From the NCBI GenBank assembly GCA_000436695.1, contig HF992642.1, positions 1-5,594 of the forward strand: DNA of 5,594 bases. The letters are read 5' to 3'. Both the position numbers and the translations under genes were made by a program. The notes below the pieces were generated by a model that worked only from the letters and a program-made list of their open reading frames with translations, did not search any database and was not told the DNA's origin. Every line of letters starts with the position of its first letter. The stretch's first letter is position 1. Shown here one piece after another: positions 1 to 5,594 of the stretch. This DNA comes from Prevotella sp. CAG:1185 (GTDB lineage Bacteria; Bacteroidota; Bacteroidia; Bacteroidales; Bacteroidaceae).

Positions 1-525
1 TTATCCAAAGGTGACACGTTACCCGAATATATTCACGTGTCTGAATTCAAATATCCATTAAAGCCGAATAAGTATCAAGTGAATTTTTATGTGTTAGCCA
101 ACATATACACTTATTGTGAGCTGACAAACGGAAACATCATGCCTGTAAAGGAGACAGAAATGGACGGGGTTTTTATTTTCAAGGTTTTGCCATCAGCTAA
201 TGACTCTATTCGCATTCTGTTTGAGAACCATTCGAATCTGGATGTTCAACCCGTTTTCTTGCCAAGTGTAGGTACAGATGAATTGTATATGGCGCATCCG
301 TTTGCCCGTTCCGGTTGGAGTAGTGAGGCCGATTATATGAGAAACTGTGCTCGTTTAAAAGGTGGAGAAGCGATGTTGTTCACCATCCCTATCTCATGGG
401 ACATAAACCGAATTACAGATAAGAACTATAAAAAGCGGTTCATGTCTGGAAAATTGTTGCCAGGAAAATATAAAATAGGCCTACAATTGGCAATCTATAT
501 GGATACGGAATTTGAAGTAAAATGA
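1..525 (+). CDS. Unrecognised protein, C-terminal part (5' end outside window)
   Basis: The reading frame is open from the first base to tandem stops TGA TAG at 523-528, giving about 174 visible residues. The first possible start, GTG at 37, is preceded by in-frame codons back to the window edge, so I read this as the 3' part of a longer gene. I do not recognise the family. The visible part has no clear membrane segment, few cysteines, and alternating hydrophobic and polar stretches rich in Tyr, Phe, Asn and Lys, which suggests a beta-rich, possibly exported domain. It ends in LLPGKYKIGLQLAIYMDTEFEVK-like strands typical of a beta-sandwich edge. The next gene starts 6 bases after the stop, so the two are probably co-transcribed and perhaps translationally coupled. 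The double stop fits a real gene end. I am confident that it is coding; its function is unknown. Confidence 0.75.
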   Translation, partial: LSKGDTLPEYIHVSEFKYPLKPNKYQVNFYVLANIYTYCELTNGNIMPVKETEMDGVFIFKVLPSANDSIRILFENHSNLDVQPVFLPSVGTDELYMAHPFARSGWSSEADYMRNCARLKGGEAMLFTIPISWDINRITDKNYKKRFMSGKLLPGKYKIGLQLAIYMDTEFEVK

Positions 526-531
526 TAGAAT

Positions 532-1221
532 ATGAAAAATAAAATCTTTTTGTCTGTAATTTGCTTGCTGGCCGTTCTTTCGCTACAAGCGCAAACCAAC
601 GAACGCTATATTGAAGTGACGGGCACATCGGAAATAGAAATCGTACCCGACAAAATTCATTATCTGATTGAAATCCGAGAATACTTCAAGGAAGAGTTTG
701 ACGGGAAGTCGAAACCCGAAGAATATCGCACCAAAGTACCTTTATCAGAGATAGAACAAGGACTGAGAGAAGCCCTTGCCAACGCAGACATTCCACAAAA
801 TGCTATTCGCACGCAAGAAATCGGTGACTATTGGCGGCAACAAGGGCAGGACTTCTTGGTTTCCAAGAAATTTGACATTACATTGACCGACTTCAATCAG
901 ATAAACGGAATCGTCAAGCGCATCGATACGAAAGGTATCAATTCCATGCGCATCGGCGAACTGGAAAACAAAGATATGTTTGCATACCACCAAATGGGAA
1001 AGATTGAGGCATTGAAAGCTGCCCAAAGGAAAGCGACCTATTTGGTAGAGGCATTGGGTAAGAAATTGGGTGATGTGATACGTATTGTGGAGGAAAGGAA
1101 CAGTAATATTTTCCCGTTTGCGCAAAGCAATGTCTTGTCATCCGATGCTGCCTCATTCGACAACTTCCGCACCATCAAGAAGAGCTATTCCATGCAAGTA
1201 CGTTTTGAAATCATAGATTAA
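532..1221 (+). CDS. SIMPL domain-containing (DUF541) secreted protein
   Basis: The 229-residue product begins with a lysine-containing n-region and a hydrophobic core (residues 4-18), followed by LQA|QT, a likely signal peptidase I site after Ala20, so it should be periplasmic. Residues 27-42 carry the family-opening pattern of a short strand, VTGTSEIEIVPDKI, and residues 162-185 carry the matching C-terminal helix and strand (Ala-rich helix, then ALGKKLGDVIRI). Both are typical of the SIMPL/DUF541 fold. The family's biochemical role is poorly defined; members are periplasmic or outer-membrane linked, and some form oligomeric rings. The length is normal for the family. ATG 532 is chosen because it gives a complete signal peptide directly after the upstream stop. 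No Shine-Dalgarno is visible, as is usual in Bacteroidetes. The gene is followed by a strong hairpin at 1225-1272. The family call is confident; the function is not known. Confidence 0.88.
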   Translation: MKNKIFLSVICLLAVLSLQAQTNERYIEVTGTSEIEIVPDKIHYLIEIREYFKEEFDGKSKPEEYRTKVPLSEIEQGLREALANADIPQNAIRTQEIGDYWRQQGQDFLVSKKFDITLTDFNQINGIVKRIDTKGINSMRIGELENKDMFAYHQMGKIEALKAAQRKATYLVEALGKKLGDVIRIVEERNSNIFPFAQSNVLSSDAASFDNFRTIKKSYSMQVRFEIID

Positions 1222-1224
1222 ATG

Positions 1225-1272
1225 TAAGGCGGACGAAAAAAAAATGCCATATTCTTCTTTTCGTCCGCTTTA
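1225..1272 (+). terminator. Hairpin terminator after the SIMPL gene
   Basis: Positions 1229-1239 (GCGGACGAAAA) pair perfectly with 1258-1268. The stem can extend outward to 1225/1272 with one G-U pair. The loop is 18 bases. The core stem is followed by TTTATTTG, a moderately T-rich tail. It begins 4 bases after the SIMPL stop codon, which fits an intrinsic terminator for the plus-strand pair. On the minus strand the tail is less T-rich, so I call it one-directional. Confidence 0.8.
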
Positions 1273-1278
1273 TTTGTG

Positions 1279-1286
1279 TACATTTG
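1279..1286 (+). promoter_or_regulatory. Possible Bacteroidetes -7 box (TAnnTTTG)
   Basis: TACATTTG matches the Bacteroidetes primary sigma -7 consensus TAnnTTTG exactly and is followed by CATCG, a context common at such promoters. No TTTG-type -33 box lies at the expected 19-21 bases upstream; that position falls inside the terminator stem. No plus-strand gene follows, so this may be an orphan promoter, a chance match, or part of the overlapping GTANNTTTGC motif. Confidence 0.3.
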
Positions 1287-1650
1287 CATCGAATAAGAGT
1301 TGTTTGACGGAAATACACCGCAAATCGCAGAATTTGCGACCGTTGCCAAGTCATTACCTCACCCTTTGAGAAAAGCTCATAAATAGCTTATTTCTAATCC
1401 ATTCCTATTTTAATATCGGATTTTGTAATAAAATTCTTTAAAACTGGATTAACCTATAATTGGATATAAGAAAATCAGGCATCGCAACAAATTCAGCTAT
1501 ATGAGTAATACTGAAATCATGTTTATTTTTGTTCTGCTTCACTCCGGTAGTTTCCGCAGGCTTGAAAAAGAACCCACCATTGACATAAAATTTATCACTG
1601 ACTGAGATTTTACGGAACAAATGATAACAACAATCCGATAAAAGCATACA
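1287..1650. other. AT-rich intergenic stretch, no supportable gene
   Basis: No convincing coding region is present. On the plus strand the first ATG (1501) opens only a 34-codon frame ending at 1605. On the minus strand one frame is open from inside the tRNA down to 1438, but its start lies in the tRNA and it runs through the tRNA terminator, so it cannot be a normal gene. The stretch contains a perfect 7-bp palindrome, CGCAAAT at 1319-1325 and ATTTGCG at 1332-1338, with a 6-base loop and no T tail. It reads as gap DNA or as the decayed remnant of something older. Confidence 0.6.
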
Positions 1651-1690
1651 AACAAAAAATCCCGTCTCAATGTGATTGAAGACGGGATTT
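1651..1690 (-). terminator. Intrinsic terminator of tRNA-Gln
   Basis: Read on the minus strand, AAATCCCGTC (1690-1681) pairs perfectly with GACGGGATTT (1666-1657). The helix continues, after one bulged base at 1680, through five more pairs (1679-1675 with 1671-1667) to a 3-base loop. The 3' arm runs into six T residues (1659-1654 on the minus strand). This is a textbook intrinsic terminator starting 13 bases past the tRNA 3' end. Confidence 0.9.
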
Positions 1691-1703
1691 AATATTAATG
1701 ATG

Positions 1704-1774
1704 TTGTCCAAAGCGGATTCGAACCACTACAAACAGAACCAAAACCTGTTGTGCTACCATTACACCATTGGACA
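1704..1774 (-). tRNA. tRNA-Gln (anticodon TTG)
   Basis: On the minus strand a full cloverleaf can be folded by eye. The acceptor stem is TGTCCAA (1774-1768) with TTGGACA (1711-1705), and discriminator A is at 1704. The D arm has a GTG/CAC stem around a loop containing the GG pair. The anticodon stem is ACAGG/TCTGT with loop TTTTGGT, which places TTG at 1742-1740 and reads CAA (glutamine). The variable loop has four bases. The T stem is AGTGG/CCGCT around TTCGAAT. CCA is not encoded (CAT follows), so the end must be added after transcription. The gene is 71 nt, has its own promoter a few bases upstream and a strong terminator downstream, and lies 148 bases past the tyrS stop codon on the same strand. 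Confidence 0.95.
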
Positions 1775-1784
1775 ATCACGGATG

Positions 1785-1816
1785 CAAAGGTAGTGGTTTT
1801 TTACGCCACTACCAAA
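1785..1816 (-). promoter_or_regulatory. Promoter of tRNA-Gln
   Basis: On the minus strand TTTG (1816-1813) is followed after 20 bases by TACCTTTG (1792-1785). This matches the Bacteroidetes -33 TTTG / -7 TAnnTTTG promoter with normal spacing. Transcription would start within a few bases of the tRNA 5' end at 1774, which is usual for tRNA genes. Confidence 0.75.
1789..1813. repeat. 8-bp inverted repeat overlapping the tRNA promoter
   Basis: GGTAGTGG at 1789-1796 is the exact reverse complement of CCACTACC at 1806-1813, with a 9-base T-rich spacer. One arm covers half of the -7 box and the other touches the -33 box. On the plus strand it is followed by a T-rich run (1817-1832) and could act as a terminator, but no plus-strand gene ends nearby. 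Confidence 0.7.
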
Positions 1817-1835
1817 TTTTTTTATATTTTTTGAA

Positions 1836-1898
1836 TGTCAAAGGCCGCAAGTTTTACATTTTTATTACGTAAAAGTCCTGTAAGATAGCCTTTTGACA
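1836..1898. repeat. Nested inverted repeat between tyrS and the tRNA
   Basis: TGTCAAAGGC (1836-1845) pairs with GCCTTTTGACA (1888-1898) apart from one extra T. Inside it, TTTTAC (1852-1857) pairs with GTAAAA (1869-1874) around an 11-base loop. It lies 24 bases after the tyrS stop on the minus strand. No T run follows the outer stem on the minus strand, so it is not a standard intrinsic terminator. It may be a 3' UTR structure or a small palindromic repeat element. Confidence 0.6.
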
Positions 1899-1922
1899 CT
1901 TCATAAATGCATTGCAGACAAA

Positions 1923-3221
1923 TTATTTCACTGTTATGAGGAAATAGTTCTTCTTGCCGCGCTGAACGAGAAGATACTTGCCGTCGATGAGGTCGTCTGA
2001 AGTGATTACACGGTCGAATGCTGCAAGTTTCTCCTTGTTGAGCGAAACGCCTCCGCCCTGAACGAGCTTACGCATCTCTCCCTTGCTGGCAAATACGGCA
2101 GCCTCTGTGGTGAACAGCTCAACAGCAGGCAGGCCTATCTTGTCCTTAGAAACCTCAAACTGGGGCACACCTTCGAAGATGTCGAGGAATGTCTGTTCGT
2201 CGAGTTTCAGCAGACTATCCTTTGTCGACTTGCCGAACAGTATGTTAGAAGCCTCAACAGCAGTATCGTAGTCCTCGCGAGAGTGAACCATCACGGTTAC
2301 TTCCTCGGCCAGACGGCGCTGCAGTGTGCGGCGTCCCGGATCCTGGCGATGCTCCTCTACGAGGCCGTCTATTGTCTCTTTGTCGAGACTTGTAAATATC
2401 TTGATGTAGCGCTCAGCGTCCTCGTCGCTTACATTAAGCCAGAACTGATAGAACTTGTAAGGCGATGTGCGCTTCGGGTCGAGCCAGATGTTTCCGCTCT
2501 CAGTCTTGCCGAATTTCTTTCCGTCGGCCTTTGTTATCAGCGGACAAGTCAGTGCATAAGCATCAGCCTCGCTGCCCAGCGTGCGGCGTATAAGCTCTGT
2601 ACCTGTGGTCATGTTGCCCCACTGGTCGTTACCGCCCATCTGCAGTTTGCAGCCCTTGTGCTGATAGAGATACAGGAAGTCGTAGCCCTGAAGCAGCTGA
2701 TAAGTGAACTCGGTGAACGACAGACCGTCGCGGGCCTCGCCGTTAAGACGCTGCTGTACGCTCTCCTTTGCCATCATGTAGTTTACGGTGATGTGCTTGC
2801 CCACCTCACGCGCGAACTGCAGGAAGCCCATATCCTTCATCCAGTCGTAATTGTTCACAAGCTCTGCCTTGTTGGGAGCGTCGCTCTCAAAGTCAAGGAA
2901 TTTGGCGAGCTGCTTCTTTATGCACTCCTGGTTATGGCGCAGAGTCTCCTCATCGAGCAGGTTGCGCTCAAGACTCTTGCCTGAAGGGTCGCCAATCATA
3001 CCTGTCGCACCACCGACAAGTGCCAGCGGCTTGTGTCCGCAGCGCTGCAGGTGACGGAGCATCATGACGCCGCAGAGGTGACCTATATGCAGTGAGTCGG
3101 CTGTAGGGTCGGTGCCAAGATAAGCAGTTACCTGCTCTTTCTGCAACAGTTCTTCCGTACCCGGCATAATCTGGCTCAGCATGCCACGCCATCTCAATTC
3201 TTCAACAAAGTTCTTATTCAT
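1923..3221 (-). CDS. tyrS: Tyrosyl-tRNA synthetase (tyrosine--tRNA ligase)
   Basis: This cytoplasmic class Ic synthetase activates tyrosine with ATP and charges tRNA-Tyr. The 432-residue length is normal for the bacterial TyrS type. The HIGH motif is at residues 45-48 and the KMSKS-equivalent KFGKT at 236-240. Tyr34 and Asp38 (YLGTD) and Tyr174, Gln178 and Asp181 match in spacing the tyrosine-binding residues of the Bacillus stearothermophilus enzyme. QMGGNDQWGN at 194-203 is the family signature. The C-terminal part from about 365, including EMRKLVQGGGVSLN, is the S4-like RNA-binding domain. ATG 3221 gives the expected N-terminus and follows an A-rich leader (AAAGAAAAATACG) without a Shine-Dalgarno. 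The gene sits 148 bases after yidD; I could not find a clear -33/-7 pair in that gap, so it may have a weak promoter of its own or be read from the upstream cluster. No T-box-like leader is visible. Confidence 0.98.
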   Translation of the reverse strand: MNKNFVEELRWRGMLSQIMPGTEELLQKEQVTAYLGTDPTADSLHIGHLCGVMMLRHLQRCGHKPLALVGGATGMIGDPSGKSLERNLLDEETLRHNQECIKKQLAKFLDFESDAPNKAELVNNYDWMKDMGFLQFAREVGKHITVNYMMAKESVQQRLNGEARDGLSFTEFTYQLLQGYDFLYLYQHKGCKLQMGGNDQWGNMTTGTELIRRTLGSEADAYALTCPLITKADGKKFGKTESGNIWLDPKRTSPYKFYQFWLNVSDEDAERYIKIFTSLDKETIDGLVEEHRQDPGRRTLQRRLAEEVTVMVHSREDYDTAVEASNILFGKSTKDSLLKLDEQTFLDIFEGVPQFEVSKDKIGLPAVELFTTEAAVFASKGEMRKLVQGGGVSLNKEKLAAFDRVITSDDLIDGKYLLVQRGKKNYFLITVK

Positions 3222-3369
3222 CGTATTTTTCTTTATTTTTTATTTCGTTAAACACATAAAACACGCGCCAAATCATTTAAACATAAATGAATTAAAGCAC
3301 GTTTTTGCCTCAATAATGCTTGCCGCACTGCTGTATGACACACCGTAAGCAAACACATCAGGCGTAAGG

Positions 3370-3612
3370 CTACGGCACAGGGTCGTATCCGCTTCCGCCC
3401 CACGGATTACATCTCAGTATGCGCCATATAGCCAGGGCAAGTCCCTTTATGGGCCCGTGCTTCTTCAAAGCCTGGCGGGCATACTCTGAACATGTGGGCG
3501 TAAACCTGCACGACGGGGGCGTGAATGGAGATATGCAGCGCTGATAAAATATTATAGGCAATGACAGCAGCCACACCAATATTTTGGAAATATGGTTAAG
3601 AATGCTTCTCAT
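3370..3612 (-). CDS. yidD: Membrane protein insertion efficiency factor YidD
   Basis: YidD is a small inner-membrane-associated protein that aids YidC-dependent insertion of membrane proteins. The 80-residue product has an amphipathic or hydrophobic N-terminus (about residues 8-23), then the family hallmark: YQRCISPF, SCRFTPTCSEYA, and a C-terminal RCNPWGGSGYDPVP. The conserved cysteines are at 26, 35, 41 and 68. The length is typical. The start ATG overlaps the rnpA stop (ATGA, 3612-3609), indicating translational coupling with the RNase P protein gene, the arrangement known in many bacteria. The neighbouring yidC found next to it in many genomes is not in this window. Confidence 0.97.
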   Translation of the reverse strand: MRSILNHISKILVWLLSLPIIFYQRCISPFTPPSCRFTPTCSEYARQALKKHGPIKGLALAIWRILRCNPWGGSGYDPVP

Positions 3613-4019
3613 TGCCTTTCTATTTTCTCCGACAAACGGTTCATAAGGTTCACAACCTTCTTCTCAACCTCATCGGTTGGCCACAGCTTGTCGTCAATCC
3701 ATATCAGCGCAATAAGCAGGGCTGAGCCTTCGTGCTGTTCAAGCTGTCCGTACAAAATGCTCTTGTTAAGTCTGAAAGCCTCGCGCAGCTGTCGCTTCAC
3801 ACGGTTGCGCTTTACGGCCCTCTTAAAGCATTTCTTCGACACGCTCACCATCACTTTCACTCTTGGCGCGCCTGTCTCGGCATCGGTTTTAAGATAGACA
3901 AGCCTCACAGGGAACGCAGCCATCGAGCGGCTGCCTCCTCGTTCGAAGAGCTTCTCTATCTCTGTCTTTCTGCATATCCGCTCTTCTTTCTTGAATGTCA
4001 GAACACCGGATGCCGACAT
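3609..4019 (-). CDS. rnpA: Ribonuclease P protein component
   Basis: RnpA is the protein subunit of RNase P; it binds the catalytic RNA and helps it cleave the 5' leader from precursor tRNAs. The 136-residue basic protein opens with TFKKEERI (residues 8-15), the usual N-terminal landmark. It carries the RNR signature at about 66-83 (KRAVKRNRVKRQLREAFR), the arginine- and lysine-rich helix that contacts RNA. The length is within the family range. ATG 4019 is the only sensible start, 18 bases after the hemD-like stop codon, and its 3' end overlaps yidD by four bases. rpmH, the common partner upstream of rnpA elsewhere, is replaced here by the hemD-like gene, an order I associate with Bacteroidales. 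Confidence 0.97.
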   Translation of the reverse strand: MSASGVLTFKKEERICRKTEIEKLFERGGSRSMAAFPVRLVYLKTDAETGAPRVKVMVSVSKKCFKRAVKRNRVKRQLREAFRLNKSILYGQLEQHEGSALLIALIWIDDKLWPTDEVEKKVVNLMNRLSEKIERQ

Positions 4020-4037
4020 AATGCTGTATCTGTATTG

Positions 4038-4784
4038 TTATTTATTCTTCTCTAAAAAGTCTTTCAAGGCGCTCGTCATTGACGGATGTTCCTTTGTAGG
4101 AGCCTCAAACTCGACTTTCAGTCCTGCATCATGGGCAGCCTTTGCCGTAGCAGGGCCGAATGTACCAACAATAACGTTGTTGTGCTCGCTGTTCTTGAAT
4201 GTATCAGTGAACGCATTGATGCCCGACGGACTGAAGAAGATGCACATGTCATAGTCGAATGTCTTTATCTCATCCTCTGTGAAATCGTTGCTTACCGTGC
4301 GGTACATCACACACTCTGTGTGGTTGAGCTTCTTAGAGTCGAGCAGAGTCTTCACGCTGTCGTCATGCACGTCGCTCATCGGGATGAGATACTTCTCAGT
4401 CTTATGCTTTATCATCGTGGGCAGCAGGTCGTCAATCTTTCCGGTCTTTCCGAAGAACACCTTGCGCTTGCGATACTGCACGTATTTCTGAATATACAGA
4501 GCTATAGTCTCTGTTACGCAGAAATATTTCATTGTCTCGGGTATTTCAAGCCTCATTTCTTTAGCCAGCTTGAAATAATTGTCAATCGCGTGGCGCGATG
4601 TGAAGACTACAGCCGTATAGTTGAGAATACTAATTTTCTGTTGGCGGAAGTCTTTTGAAGACAGTCCTTCAACCTTTATGAAAGGACGGAACACCAATTC
4701 TACGCCGTATTCTTTTTCCATATCGAAATACGGTGATTTTTCACTACTTGGTCTGGGTTGTGAGATTAATATCTTTCTTACCAT
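4038..4784 (-). CDS. hemD: Uroporphyrinogen-III synthase family protein (HemD-like)
   Basis: By family, the enzyme closes hydroxymethylbilane to uroporphyrinogen III, the branch point to haem, sirohaem and cobalamin, in the cytoplasm. The 248-residue length is normal. Sequence conservation in this family is low, but the landmarks are present: KILISQPRP near the start, VVFTSRHAIDNYF (59-71) in the first domain, KYLIP (131-135) at the domain crossover, FFSPSGINAF (183-192), GTFGPATAKAA (207-217) and a C-terminal APTKEHPSM segment (228-236). ATG 4784 starts 11 bases after the stop of the DUF4271 gene, and rnpA follows 18 bases downstream, so it lies in the middle of a compact operon. No other porphyrin gene is visible in the window. 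The fold assignment is good; the catalytic role in this organism is inferred. Confidence 0.85.
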   Translation of the reverse strand: MVRKILISQPRPSSEKSPYFDMEKEYGVELVFRPFIKVEGLSSKDFRQQKISILNYTAVVFTSRHAIDNYFKLAKEMRLEIPETMKYFCVTETIALYIQKYVQYRKRKVFFGKTGKIDDLLPTMIKHKTEKYLIPMSDVHDDSVKTLLDSKKLNHTECVMYRTVSNDFTEDEIKTFDYDMCIFFSPSGINAFTDTFKNSEHNNVIVGTFGPATAKAAHDAGLKVEFEAPTKEHPSMTSALKDFLEKNK

Positions 4785-4795
4785 CAGTCAATACC

Positions 4796-5594
4796 CTAAA
4801 AGTTTATTTTTAAATAGTCTACAATCATTACCAGAACTCCCCACAATGAGAGCAAGGGCATTATTTCGAGGGCACAAAAGTACAAAATTATTTGCAAAAA
4901 AAAGTTTTTATGCCCGAAAAACACTACATAACTCTTGTAAAACAATAGTATTTTCACTAAAATTATAACAAAAGCAACGTAAAATACGGCATTTTGTATA
5001 GACAAATCAAAGTAAGACTGAAGCATTACAAGAGGGAAAAGTGCAACGCCTTCGAACGATGTTATAAAGAGAAATGCCTTGAGCCACCGCGCGCTCTTTT
5101 TCTTGCCGAAAAACACGCTGTTGACGAACCAGTAGATGAGCATCTTCAGGGCATAATAAGCTACAAACACGCCGAAGAATATCGCTACCAGCTGATACTG
5201 CGATGAAAGAATAAACGTATCAGCCACACGTTCCTGAGTATACAGAAACGACACTATAGCAAACAGCAGACAGGTCTGCAGGACAAGAAACGACTGGAAG
5301 CGAAACTCGTTGGTCGTCTCTGAGAATTCAGTGGTGAGGGTGCGCGGCTCATAAAAGAAATCCTTGGCCTGACGGAACAGGAACCGGCGTGCCTTAGAGA
5401 AGGCTATGAGCGCAAGAATGAAGCATCCCAGCAGCAGAGCCGTTATGGTGTTGTCGCCTTTTATCGTGTAAGGCACCGGGTCGCCGGCCACGCCATAGCG
5501 TCCGCCGTCAAGCTCCGGATGATACATGGAGTCGTTAGAAAAGAAATTCTGCTTGTAATATTGCGGCAGACTGATGTCCTTGGCACTCTTTCCC
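4796..5594 (-). CDS. DUF4271 integral membrane protein, partial (5' end outside window)
   Basis: The frame is open from the window edge to TAG at 4798-4796, giving 265 visible residues. An internal ATG at 5527 could be taken as a start, but 22 in-frame codons precede it (including DISLPQYYKQNF), so the true start lies beyond the window. After a soluble N-terminal stretch come about six hydrophobic segments. Numbered from the Met at 5527 they are roughly residues 27-44, 78-95, 109-138, 148-168, 180-203 and 207-238. Several tyrosine- and phenylalanine-rich helices end in lysine/arginine-rich loops. This layout and the position directly upstream of hemD match the DUF4271 family of Bacteroidetes inner-membrane proteins, whose function is unknown. 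The 11-base gap to the hemD-like gene implies one transcript, with the promoter outside the window. Confidence 0.85.
   Translation of the reverse strand, partial: GKSAKDISLPQYYKQNFFSNDSMYHPELDGGRYGVAGDPVPYTIKGDNTITALLLGCFILALIAFSKARRFLFRQAKDFFYEPRTLTTEFSETTNEFRFQSFLVLQTCLLFAIVSFLYTQERVADTFILSSQYQLVAIFFGVFVAYYALKMLIYWFVNSVFFGKKKSARWLKAFLFITSFEGVALFPLVMLQSYFDLSIQNAVFYVAFVIILVKILLFYKSYVVFFGHKNFFLQIILYFCALEIMPLLSLWGVLVMIVDYLKINF

Noticed and set aside
1319..1338. 7-bp palindrome CGCAAAT / ATTTGCG as a terminator or operator
   Set aside because: The stem is short, no T run follows, and no gene ends or starts beside it; mentioned only within the gap description.
1501..1605. 34-codon plus-strand open frame starting at the first ATG after the -7 box
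   Set aside because: Too short, more than 200 bases from the possible promoter, and without recognisable features.
1438..1779. 113-codon minus-strand open frame
   Set aside because: Its start lies 5' of and runs through tRNA-Gln and then through the tRNA terminator stem, so it cannot be a normal gene; only the part beyond the terminator is kept as a possible remnant.
2283..2984. 233-codon plus-strand open frame
   Set aside because: It is wholly antisense to tyrS, whose catalytic motifs are all intact; the frame reflects codon bias on the opposite strand.
3222..3369. Promoter or terminator between yidD and tyrS
   Set aside because: I found only near matches to the -7 box and weak 5-bp stems without T runs; nothing firm enough to annotate.
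4086..4658. 190-codon plus-strand open frame opposite the hemD-like gene
   Set aside because: Antisense shadow with no recognisable domain, while the minus-strand frame has family landmarks and operon spacing.
4875..4890. Two tandem TAnnTTTG boxes on the minus strand upstream of the hemD-like gene
   Set aside because: They lie inside the DUF4271 coding region in very AT-rich sequence, and no TTTG -33 box is found at 19-21 bases for either, so chance is likely.
1..5594. CRISPR array, insertion sequence or defence system
   Set aside because: No regularly spaced direct repeats, transposase, integrase or nuclease genes are present on either strand.

Overview
The window looks like chromosomal DNA from a Bacteroidales bacterium, most likely Prevotella or a close relative. 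The main evidence is the minus-strand gene order DUF4271 membrane protein - hemD-like - rnpA - yidD - tyrS. Supporting signs are promoter boxes of the Bacteroidetes TAnnTTTG type, A-rich leaders instead of strong Shine-Dalgarno sites, and a tRNA without an encoded CCA end. The genus is inferred from recalled gene order and codon style, not from a database search.

Layout. Positions 1-1221 hold two closely spaced plus-strand genes: the 3' part of an unrecognised protein, then a secreted SIMPL-domain (DUF541) protein, closed by a strong hairpin terminator. Positions 1222-1703 form a 480-base AT-rich stretch with no gene I can support. It contains a GTANNTTTGC motif, which is both a good -7 promoter box and an exact match to the target consensus of CTnDOT-type conjugative elements. 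It also holds a small palindrome and the terminator of the next gene. Positions 1704-1774 encode tRNA-Gln(TTG) on the minus strand, with its own promoter and terminator. Positions 1923-3221 encode tyrosyl-tRNA synthetase. Positions 3370-5594 carry, in transcription order on the minus strand, a DUF4271 membrane protein (5' end outside the window), a HemD-like protein, the RNase P protein and YidD, packed with gaps of 11 and 18 bases and a 4-base overlap.

How the genes work together. The right-hand cluster is housekeeping: tRNA 5' processing (RnpA), membrane protein insertion (YidD), tyrosine charging (TyrS) and a porphyrin-type enzyme (HemD-like). rnpA and yidD keep their usual adjacency, but rpmH and yidC are not beside them; here hemD and a DUF4271 gene are. 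The left-hand pair is transcribed toward the cluster and ends at its own terminator, so the 1222-1703 gap separates two converging units.

I see no convincing undescribed multi-gene system. The points most worth checking are the 1222-1703 gap (possible old attachment site or gene remnant), the nested inverted repeat after tyrS, the inverted repeat laid over the tRNA promoter, the real role of the HemD-like protein in a clade known for haem auxotrophy, and the unidentified first gene.
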